Shown in pieces: positions 57,034 to 63,288 of a DNA stretch of 64,000 nt. The notes below the pieces were generated by a model. It searched no databases and was not told where the DNA came from. It was given only the letters and a program-made list of their open reading frames with translations. Within the stretch, counting starts at the first letter, position 1; every line of letters begins with the position of its first letter. Both the position numbers and the translations under genes were made by a program. The stretch comes from Alg239-R122 sp041746135 (lineage in GTDB: Bacteria; Pseudomonadota; Alphaproteobacteria; Sphingomonadales; Sphingomonadaceae), in contig JBGTHQ010000032.1 in the NCBI GenBank assembly GCA_041746135.1, positions 1 to 64,000 on the forward strand, in the 5' to 3' direction.

Positions 57034-57762
57034 ATGAGTAATATTTTTAGACAGCACTTCGTGGAGAAGGTCTCATCTGCGCTCGTCAAGGCGCAGAATC
57101 TTAGCCAGCTCGACCATCAAGGCCTCAAAGGCCGCCTTCGAGAGATCCTGGCAGGCGAAATGATAAGTCCAATCCTACCACCTGAAGTTCAGATTGGAAC
57201 GGGCAAATTGGTCGCTGTTAACGGGGCAATGTCTAATCAAACAGATATTATTTTGTATTCGAGATCAATACTTCCGCCAGCTGTTTACAATCAATCTGAA
57301 GGATTCTTCCCGGTCGAATCGTGTTTATATACAATAGAGGTAAAATCCAAACTAACAGTTGGTGAGGTCAGGAAGGCGATCCAAAATGCTCAGAGTTGTT
57401 TTGACTTGGACCATCTACCTACCCGGCTTATCAATGGAGGCACAGTCATCAATGCTGTGACGCCCCGCGCAATCAACATAATTTTTGCCTTCGATACAGA
57501 TCTGGCATTAGGCTCGTCTGATATGACCCGTTATTTAAATCAGGAGAACGCTATCGTAAATGGTCGGCCAGCAATTCAAGCGATGTGCGTGGTAGGAAGG
57601 GGTTATTGGGCTGCAGACCAAAGCCAAACTAATGGCTGGGGCTTTTTGAAAGCAGATGGTACGCATAACGAAATTATGAGGTTACTCACTGGGATAGCAA
57701 ATACACTTCCTCAAATAATTGCGCACAAAGGTAAGCCGGTTTTTGGTCATTACATAGCCTAA
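57034..57762 (+). CDS. DUF6602 family protein, PD-(D/E)xK nuclease-like
   Basis: 242 aa, no membrane segment. Conserved core: RLREILAGEMISPILPPEV, then SNQTDIILYSRSILPP with Asp-71, and FFPVESCLYTIEVKSKL with Glu-102 and Lys-104. This D-x30-ExK spacing is the active-site pattern of restriction-type nucleases. AGAATAT...-style composition is distinctly AT-rich against the island genes around it, so it was probably gained separately. GGAAAAAAA precedes the ATG. DUF6602 proteins are common near defence genes; a role in cutting foreign nucleic acid is inference. Confidence 0.78.
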   Translation: MSNIFRQHFVEKVSSALVKAQNLSQLDHQGLKGRLREILAGEMISPILPPEVQIGTGKLVAVNGAMSNQTDIILYSRSILPPAVYNQSEGFFPVESCLYTIEVKSKLTVGEVRKAIQNAQSCFDLDHLPTRLINGGTVINAVTPRAINIIFAFDTDLALGSSDMTRYLNQENAIVNGRPAIQAMCVVGRGYWAADQSQTNGWGFLKADGTHNEIMRLLTGIANTLPQIIAHKGKPVFGHYIA

Positions 57763-57860
57763 AGAATTTCGATTTCGTAATTCCGTTTATTAGGTGATGC
57801 TAATGACGGCTAAGGGGACTAAATTGGAATCCTGTGCCGCCATCCAGCGCTGCGACCGGG

Positions 57861-58034
57861 TCATCCGGAAGGGCGTAGCGCTTCCTCAATCTCGCGCCGG
57901 TCAATGTGCCGCGAAAACTCTCCCCTTATTTCCACGCGCTGACTGACCTTCTGCGGTTCGCCTTGAGGCAGATTGCCAATCGAGAGCTTGGGGCCTTCAT
58001 CGGCGTTCGCCGCCTGCCAGAATGCCCTGCTCAA
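57861..58034 (-). CDS. 57-codon frame, probable continuation of the upstream 81-aa gene
   Basis: Starts at TTG (58034) inside the neighbouring small gene and reads SRAFWQAANADEGPKLSI, then GEPQKVSQRVEIRGEFSRHI and DRREIEEALRPSG. Codon usage is typical of the island. The coding signal begins exactly where the 81-aa frame ends (shared bases GAACGCCGATGA), one frame over. Either a +1 frameshift (programmed or a mutation) joins the two into a ~128-aa protein, or this is a separate overlapping gene. No family recognised. Confidence 0.45.
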   Translation of the reverse strand: MSRAFWQAANADEGPKLSIGNLPQGEPQKVSQRVEIRGEFSRHIDRREIEEALRPSG

Positions 58035-58242
58035 TTACGTCCAGCCCGGTACGCAGCCACTCGATTGCGACCATGCCGGGGCCTTTCGCGCCTTCGGCAA
58101 TGTCGAATGCGGCATAAAGGCTGGCTAGCGCAATGTCCTCTGGCGCAATTCCCTTAGCGTTGCACTGGACCGCCAGCTTGCGGTTTAGATCGCGGCATAT
58201 ATCAACTGCCTTGATACTGGTGATTTCGTCGTTCCCGGCCAT
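57997..58242 (-). CDS. Small island protein, 81 aa
   Basis: Unrecognised protein, MAGNDEITSIKAVDICRD then GIAPEDIALASLYAAFDIAE and VAIEWLRTGLDVIEQGILAGG. Mostly helical. AAAGG about 10 bases upstream of the ATG. It lies 21 bases downstream of the small terminase gene on the same strand. Its C-terminal end may be extended by frameshift into the next frame (57861-58034). Function unknown. Confidence 0.68.
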   Translation of the reverse strand: MAGNDEITSIKAVDICRDLNRKLAVQCNAKGIAPEDIALASLYAAFDIAEGAKGPGMVAIEWLRTGLDVIEQGILAGGERR

Positions 58243-58263
58243 CGTCTTGCGCCTTTCTTAGTC

Positions 58264-58776
58264 TCAGTGAACCGAGTCATCGGTGTCGTCATTTGGTGGG
58301 AACGGAATCAGGCCTTCGTCGCCATAATCGTCCCGTGTGGCTTCATTGGCACGGTTATGGGATCGGCGGAGCGCGGCCTTGTGATTGCCCCCCTCAAGCG
58401 CCCGAGTGTGGATGCCTAGCGACCGGCGTGTGGAGAGGATCGAACTGGTCAGCCCGGTGCAGACTTTAGCCCTAGGGTTAGGGAAGGCGTTGCCGTGGGA
58501 ATTTACCAGCACAGAGCCCTCGGTGCGCAGCATATCCTGTTCCCGGTCCAGCGAAGCGATGTTCTTAGCCAAACTGATTGCCAACCGGACCTTGTGCGGA
58601 GTCAATTCAGTCTTGCTGAACTCATCACAAAGCTCGTTGAATGCCTTTTTCTCTTTCGCGTCCAGCTTCGTGCCGGGAGGAAGGGCGATGTTTTTGCCGC
58701 CAGCGATGATCGCTTTTGCAACGCCGGTCGGACTATCGACCCTCAGTGCGCGGGGCTTTTTATTTTTTTCAGTCAT
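58264..58776 (-). CDS. terS: P27-type phage terminase small subunit
   Basis: 170 aa from the ATG at 58776, which has GAGGAG seven bases upstream; a longer version from 58860, overlapping the previous stop as TAATG, is possible. The pattern LDAKEKKAFNELCDEF, LTPHKVRLAISLAKNIASLD, LRTEGSVLVNSHGNAFPNPR and ILSTRRSLGIHTRA follows the P27 small-terminase family (helical core, 'G..v.....G....NP', then a helix ending LG). Small terminases recognise the packaging site on DNA. No large terminase is present, as in satellites that use the helper phage's motor. Confidence 0.72.
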   Translation of the reverse strand: MTEKNKKPRALRVDSPTGVAKAIIAGGKNIALPPGTKLDAKEKKAFNELCDEFSKTELTPHKVRLAISLAKNIASLDREQDMLRTEGSVLVNSHGNAFPNPRAKVCTGLTSSILSTRRSLGIHTRALEGGNHKAALRRSHNRANEATRDDYGDEGLIPFPPNDDTDDSVH

Positions 58777-58859
58777 ATCATTCTCCTCAAAATCGAATGC
58801 AAAAACAGACCTTTGGTAGCATTTCACGGACAGCCGCCGGTCTTGCTGTTGGCGGCACA

Positions 58860-59252
58860 TTAACTTTCAAGGCCGGGTCGGGGGTCACTCGGCAGGCGCA
58901 GGCGATACTTGCGCGCCAACGGGTTCCAGATGAGGCCACGGTCGCGTGACGCTGCCTGACGTATGTTGCGAGGCAGATTGCGGGCGATGGTGCGCGTCGC
59001 TGCCTGCCTCACCTCGACAGTCTTGAGCTTCGACCAAGCCTTTTCGCTCGGCTCGGCATCGAACGGGTGAGGCAATCCCTTTGCCTTCCAGTCGGCAACG
59101 GTGTGGCCGGGGAAGCGCCGCAAGTAGGCTTCGATTTCTGCCCGGTCATCGCCAGTGCGATTGCCGAGTTGTGTGATGATGTGTTCCTCAAAGTCATCCT
59201 TGTCGGCCTGTGAGGGATCGACTGGAGGAGGGAATACTGGCGATAGGTTCAT
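58860..59252 (-). CDS. Unrecognised island protein, 130 aa
   Basis: Start chosen at 59252 (MNLSPVFPPPVD), overlapping the upstream gene's stop as ATGA, with GGAA about ten bases upstream; an ATG at 59264 adds four residues. Composition: acidic N-terminal part (DKDDFEEHIITQLGNRTGDD), a middle with RRFPGHTVADWKAKGLP, and a basic C-terminus (RDRGLIWNPLARKYRLRLPS), which might bind DNA. Its TAA overlaps an ATG of the small-terminase frame. No family recognised. Confidence 0.7.
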   Translation of the reverse strand: MNLSPVFPPPVDPSQADKDDFEEHIITQLGNRTGDDRAEIEAYLRRFPGHTVADWKAKGLPHPFDAEPSEKAWSKLKTVEVRQAATRTIARNLPRNIRQAASRDRGLIWNPLARKYRLRLPSDPRPGLES

Positions 59253-59446
59253 GATATGTTCCATTGGTCATTCCTTACATCTCTAAGTGGGGATTTCTGC
59301 CAGTTCCCCGTTCCCCGATAAAAAGCCCGTTTCAGGTCGGGTAAGTTTTTACCGGAATATAAATTCGGTCTATTTTTTCCCGTATAAAAGGGGGGTAATA
59401 TCGGGGAACGGGGAACGCCTTCTTGATATTCTTTTTCTCTCTGCAT
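59249..59446 (-). CDS. 65-aa protein with duplicated YxGKNxPxL motif
   Basis: The ATG overlaps the primase stop (TGATG) and the stop overlaps the next start (ATGA), so the gene is coupled on both sides. It contains two adjacent nine-residue units, YTGKNRPNL and YSGKNLPDL, whose codons differ mostly at synonymous positions (GGA/GGT, AAT/AAC, CCG/CCC, TTA/CTG). That indicates selection on the peptide, not just DNA repetition. Basic overall. The same DNA carries a perfect inverted repeat. No family recognised. Confidence 0.6.
   Translation of the reverse strand: MQREKEYQEGVPRSPILPPFYTGKNRPNLYSGKNLPDLKRAFYRGTGNWQKSPLRDVRNDQWNIS
59303..59416. repeat. 17-bp perfect inverted repeat with iteron-like GGGGAAC tandem
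   Basis: GTTCCCCGTTCCCCGAT at 59303-59319 is exactly inverted at 59400-59416 (ATCGGGGAACGGGGAAC), with 80 AT-rich bases between. Each arm is a tandem of GGGGAAC. A related GGAACGGGGAAC occurs inside the primase gene near 60390. Placed right behind the primase-helicase gene, it could be the island's replication origin or a binding site for the primase. Confidence 0.6.
59333..59386 (-). repeat. Two diverged 27-bp tandem units
   Basis: Units 59333-59359 and 59360-59386 encode on the minus strand the two copies of the YxGKNxPxL peptide. They lie between the arms of the inverted repeat and are AT-rich. Confidence 0.6.
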
Positions 59447-61770
59447 CAGAAAGCCTCCTCAAATCCCAATTCTTCCAGTGACTTATACCGATCCTCCACC
59501 TGGGACCACGTAGCGCCCACTTCGAGCGAGAAGTTGAATACAACTGACGCCTTCGACCCGCGCCGCCCCCCGATCTTGGGCCGGTCATCGCCTTTCCAGA
59601 CTGTCAGACCCTCCACGGCTTCCAATTCATCGATAATCAGACGCCCTTTTTCCAAGTGGGCGTGGCCAATATCGACCCCTCGCTTGGTCGCGATCCAGCT
59701 GCGAATATCATCGACCCGGACAATCGCCGGTTCCATCTCGGCAAACTCTTCCCCGAAATCTCTGGCCAGCAACCGGCCCTCTGACTTGTTTTCGGACACG
59801 ATGGCGCGCTTGGCAGCGGTCGATGGGGGGCGCTCACCCCTCTTTACAGCGTGGTCACGCGCAAAATCCTCTGCCCAAGCCAGAATGATCCCTATGCCGC
59901 CGGTATTGAGCCAAGCATAGAGCGCCTCCCACCATTGCCGATCCTTCAATGTCTCGGTGACAGTAGGAACCAACCAGCGCCGATCCTCATCGGGCAGGAA
60001 CAGGGCCTTGCTACTATTCGAGCAAGCTATGAACACCGCCCAATTCTGGATCGTGTATTCCTTGATATTCTTCTCGTTGATCGAGATTTCGTCATCGGTG
60101 ACATAGCTTTTGAGCTTGTCGTAAACCTTCGCATTTCCGTTCGTGTAAATCTCATTTACGAATATCAGCAGCTTTCCGAGGGCCCAAGAATTGAACTGGC
60201 TTTCGAAGGAACTCTGGCCGGGGAAGGAGACATTACTAGCGCCCAACAACATTCGCAGGATCGCGCCCAAGGTTGATTTGCCCACCCCCTGTGTCTTGGA
60301 CACCAGCAGCAGCGAGTAGTGCATCCGAATGTCCCGGCGCGCTATCAATGTGGCCAGCCATCGCATGACCTCGTGCCGTTCACCCGGAACGGGGAACAGG
60401 TGTTCAAGATAATCGATAAAGCGCTGCACGTTCCCAGACACCGGTTCGATCTTGGCAGATTCAAATCCGTTCCATGTGACCAAGCCACCATCGATCAACT
60501 TGCCCGCTCTGCGATCCGGTCGATATACCCGGCGCGCACATACTGACTGTGGCTGATCTAGGAGAAGGCCATAGGTGTCCTTCGCATCAGATCGCGATTT
60601 CACGAAATCGTTGAACCACTTCTTTTCCATGCCCAGACTAGGCGTATCCACATTGAAAACCTGCTGCGTTTCGGTGGCGACACGATAGCGGTTGATGAAA
60701 GATCGGCGCAGGAATGGAACAAGCCTTTCCCGCCCATCATTTCCCGTCACCGGCACAAGATCAGTAGCGCGGTCGAACGGCTGCAAGCATTCCCGGTATG
60801 TGGGGCCGATGTAGCGTCCAGTTTCGTCAAAGTGCTTCTCCGGCCAATCGTCGCCCAAATCGAACCGATCCGGGAAGTTGCCATCAAACCGCGCAACATA
60901 AACCGGGCACTCAAATTTCCCGGATATTTCAGCAGCCGCTTCGATCCCGCCGCCATCATTATCGGCAAAGATTACGACGCTGCCCCAGCCCATTTTGGCT
61001 AGGCCTGCCCAGTCTGACTTATCGATGGCCCACACGCCGCCGATCCAGCCGATATGGTGGCCCCAGCGCACCGCTTCGAACCACGGGAACCTTCCCGCTG
61101 GCTCACGCCCGGATAGGATCGCCTGCACCCGCTTCGCGGCCTTTGCGCCCTCGTGGATATAGAGTGTGGATTTATTCTCGAAGCCGGGGATGCCATAAAA
61201 TGGCATCACCTCCGGTTCCATCTTGCGCCATTCCCCGTCGCTCCACCGGGTCCAAGGGACAAAGCCCTTGCCGCCATCCTTGGTCTGGTATCGCTCGTGG
61301 ACCATTACAACTTCACCCTTGAGGTTGTGGCACACGAACACATTCTTGTCGGACAGGTTCACGCCGGGAGGGCTATCCGGGAGATTCAGCATGGCAACTT
61401 GCTTGAGAAAGCTCCTGTCAACGAACTCCTCTGCGATAGCATCTGCTTCCGCAGCGTTTGGGGCTTCCGCTTTACCAGATACTGTCACCACCCCCTTTTC
61501 AGCGAAATGGACTTTACCAACTGATTTGGGATAACCCTCAACTTGCTCGTAAACATCGGCCCGCTTGAAGCTGCCCGGCTCTGCGCCAATCCGCTCCAAG
61601 TATTTCATGGCCGCTGGCAATTCTTCGAGACTTGTAATGGGTCCAACCTTGGGGACTGCTTCCTTTTGGACCGGATCGGGCACAAAAGGCTGAGCATCCA
61701 GTTGAGCGGATGCGTCCCCCGGCAAGGCTTCAACCCTGCCGGGGGCGCTATTTTCAAGATCACGCTTCAT
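59446..61770 (-). CDS. Toprim primase / superfamily 3-like helicase replication protein
   Basis: 774 aa. Start at ATG 61770, with TAGGTGA seven bases upstream; a GTG nine bases further is also open. The N-terminal half is a primase with a Toprim-type core (LYIHEGAKAAKRV, SVVIFADNDGGGIEAAAE). The C-terminal half is a DUF5906-type helicase ATPase: Walker A in KTQGVGKSTLGAI (about 492-504), Walker B in KLLIFVNEIY, sensor in VFIACSNSSKALFLPDEDRRW, the last giving the arginine finger. Such fused proteins start satellite and phage replication. The stop overlaps the next ATG (TGATG). Confidence 0.88.
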   Translation of the reverse strand: MKRDLENSAPGRVEALPGDASAQLDAQPFVPDPVQKEAVPKVGPITSLEELPAAMKYLERIGAEPGSFKRADVYEQVEGYPKSVGKVHFAEKGVVTVSGKAEAPNAAEADAIAEEFVDRSFLKQVAMLNLPDSPPGVNLSDKNVFVCHNLKGEVVMVHERYQTKDGGKGFVPWTRWSDGEWRKMEPEVMPFYGIPGFENKSTLYIHEGAKAAKRVQAILSGREPAGRFPWFEAVRWGHHIGWIGGVWAIDKSDWAGLAKMGWGSVVIFADNDGGGIEAAAEISGKFECPVYVARFDGNFPDRFDLGDDWPEKHFDETGRYIGPTYRECLQPFDRATDLVPVTGNDGRERLVPFLRRSFINRYRVATETQQVFNVDTPSLGMEKKWFNDFVKSRSDAKDTYGLLLDQPQSVCARRVYRPDRRAGKLIDGGLVTWNGFESAKIEPVSGNVQRFIDYLEHLFPVPGERHEVMRWLATLIARRDIRMHYSLLLVSKTQGVGKSTLGAILRMLLGASNVSFPGQSSFESQFNSWALGKLLIFVNEIYTNGNAKVYDKLKSYVTDDEISINEKNIKEYTIQNWAVFIACSNSSKALFLPDEDRRWLVPTVTETLKDRQWWEALYAWLNTGGIGIILAWAEDFARDHAVKRGERPPSTAAKRAIVSENKSEGRLLARDFGEEFAEMEPAIVRVDDIRSWIATKRGVDIGHAHLEKGRLIIDELEAVEGLTVWKGDDRPKIGGRRGSKASVVFNFSLEVGATWSQVEDRYKSLEELGFEEAF

Positions 61771-62224
61771 CGGGTTCACCTACAATCTGCGCCGCAGCGT
61801 CAATCATGCGTTCAATCCGCGCCCGGAGGTTGCGCACGTCCACGATCAGGGCTTCCCGAACGGGTGCGCCGCTGGAATAGCCGCTGGAAAGATCGATGCT
61901 GTCCGAAGGAACGGCAAACCGATTTCCATTTTCGAGCGTCACCAAAGAAAGGCGATCCGCGTCCGGGTGAGCGGCCATGGCGCGGTGCAATCGGGCCGCA
62001 AATTTACCGGCTAGCCGAACGGGCCAGCCCTCGGCGCGGTGGATTAGCTGGTCATCGAGCGCAATCAATTCGGCCACTCCATATTGAGCTTGGCCAACGA
62101 AAAGGGGTGGCCGAAATCCACCGGCGGAAGCAAGATCGCTCTCGGTGCTCCGGTCGAAGCCTGGGTGGGCTTGGGCAATAATGTGGCAGGCAGCTTTTCG
62201 AGTATATTTGAGAGTATTGGTCAT
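61760..62224 (-). CDS. Unrecognised island protein, 154 aa
   Basis: Begins MTNTLKYTRKAACHII after AAAGGA. The middle reads FRPPLFVGQAQYGVAELIAL and RLHRAMAAHPDADRLSLVTL; the C-terminus is a helix (NLRARIERMIDAAAQI). Its last 11 bases overlap the primase start, so the two are coupled and may work together in replication. No family recognised. Confidence 0.68.
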   Translation of the reverse strand: MTNTLKYTRKAACHIIAQAHPGFDRSTESDLASAGGFRPPLFVGQAQYGVAELIALDDQLIHRAEGWPVRLAGKFAARLHRAMAAHPDADRLSLVTLENGNRFAVPSDSIDLSSGYSSGAPVREALIVDVRNLRARIERMIDAAAQIVGEPDEA

Positions 62225-62297
62225 TAGTCGTTCCTTTCGAGCGACCTTATTTGGTTGCTACGATTCACTTAGAAGCGGAAAAGCGACGGCAATTTTG

Positions 62298-62534
62298 CTA
62301 GGTTCGCGAACCCACTTTTCCGTCTGTGTAATCAATCAACGGAAGGCCAAATTGCTGGCACCAAGAGAGCATCGCGCCCCAAGCTTCGTGCTTCGATCCA
62401 TAGGATGATGGCGCACCGGCCCCGCACCGCAGCACAGGCTCAATAGACACAGTGTAGAGCGCCCCGTCCGGGCGGATCACGCAGAACGGCCCATCGTATG
62501 GGGGTGGGGGCGGCTCCCGGTCGTCACGCCACAT
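62298..62534 (-). CDS. Small island protein, 78 aa
   Basis: Unrecognised. A proline run near the N-terminus (REPPPPPYDGPF) is followed by a beta-like stretch (CVIRPDGALYTVSIEPVLRC) and HEAWGAMLSWCQQFGLPLID. Three cysteines. The start overlaps the AlpA-like gene by 11 bases. Function unknown. Confidence 0.62.
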   Translation of the reverse strand: MWRDDREPPPPPYDGPFCVIRPDGALYTVSIEPVLRCGAGAPSSYGSKHEAWGAMLSWCQQFGLPLIDYTDGKVGSRT

Positions 62535-62763
62535 CGCGCTCGGCTTTCCGCTCCTTAAGCCAAGCGTCCAATTCAGATCGAATGAATAGGGAGCTTCGGT
62601 TTCCCAAAGGAATGGGGGCAGGGTGGCCGTGATCCCGAATAAGGATCGCTAGGCCATTTTTGCCGACGCAAATCTCTCGCATCCAATCGCGGGGGCGTAT
62701 TCCCAATGTTGGCGGCGGAGCTTTTTCCGGTTCCTTGATTTCATCAGTTTGCTGGTCAGTCAT
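62524..62763 (-). CDS. AlpA/excisionase-like regulator
   Basis: 79 aa from the ATG at 62763 (GGAGAAACCC before it). The C-terminal ~50 residues fit a winged-helix of the AlpA/MerR-like type: GIRPRDWMREICVGKNGLA, IPLGNRSSLFIRSELDAWLK, where the wing and final helix 'S..FIRSELDAWL' are typical. In P4 and many satellites AlpA controls integrase and excision. The gene sits 100 bases downstream of the previous gene on the strand and is the likely first gene of a regulatory block. Confidence 0.6.
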   Translation of the reverse strand: MTDQQTDEIKEPEKAPPPTLGIRPRDWMREICVGKNGLAILIRDHGHPAPIPLGNRSSLFIRSELDAWLKERKAERDVA

Positions 62764-62862
62764 GGGTTTCTCCGTTTCGTTGACGGAGACCCTAAGAAGA
62801 CTAATCGGGATCAATAGGAAGCAAGCGGAGCGCGTGAGTTGTTCGTCTAATTGCCGCGAAAA

Positions 62863-63288
62863 TCAGCCTTTCCGCTGAAATTTGTCGATCAGCCGCGCTG
62901 TGTCTTTTTCTGACAATTCCCATCTCTGGGCCGCAATCTCCTCAGCAAGGGGCCGATCATGGCGATTGCGCTTACCCCAATGCAATTTGAAAATTGCCCT
63001 GATTCGCGGAACATCGAGGGCGGCGCGCTCAAAGTCGGGGAAGTCGTTTGATACGGGATCGGCGGGCTTTGGGCCACTTCGGTTACGAGGTTCTGGAGGC
63101 ACGAGACTAATGCCGAGCGATGCTGCTTCGTGCGCAAGCCTCGCCGCCCTGATGGACCATGAATTATTTTCATCAGATGCTCGCGAATTGAACCGCGTCT
63201 CATCCTGCCTATCCAGCTGCTCAATGATGAATTGCGAGAATGCTCGCCTTTCCAAGTCATTGGCCGGTTTCCACGGTGGAAGGCTCAT
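62863..63288 (-). CDS. Unrecognised island protein coupled to integrase, 141 aa
   Basis: The ATG at 63288 (MSLPPWKPANDLERR) overlaps the integrase stop by four bases (ATGA). The sequence is helical and charged: FSQFIIEQLDRQDETRF, SIRAARLAHEAASLGISLVP, a basic/proline segment RNRSGPKPADP, then IRAIFKLHWGKRNRHDRPLA and KDTARLIDKFQRKG. It may be a directionality or DNA-binding factor, but no family is recognised. Confidence 0.7.
   Translation of the reverse strand: MSLPPWKPANDLERRAFSQFIIEQLDRQDETRFNSRASDENNSWSIRAARLAHEAASLGISLVPPEPRNRSGPKPADPVSNDFPDFERAALDVPRIRAIFKLHWGKRNRHDRPLAEEIAAQRWELSEKDTARLIDKFQRKG

Noticed and set aside
56778..57041. 87-codon + strand frame ending at the DUF6602 start
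   Set aside because: It begins within the leader of the divergent capsid gene, has no ribosome binding site and no plausible fold; the basic C-terminal part arises from the A-rich stretch before the DUF6602 gene.
57906..58157. 83-codon + strand frame opposite the small island proteins
   Set aside because: The minus strand shows clearer coding with ribosome binding site and continuity; this is its mirror.
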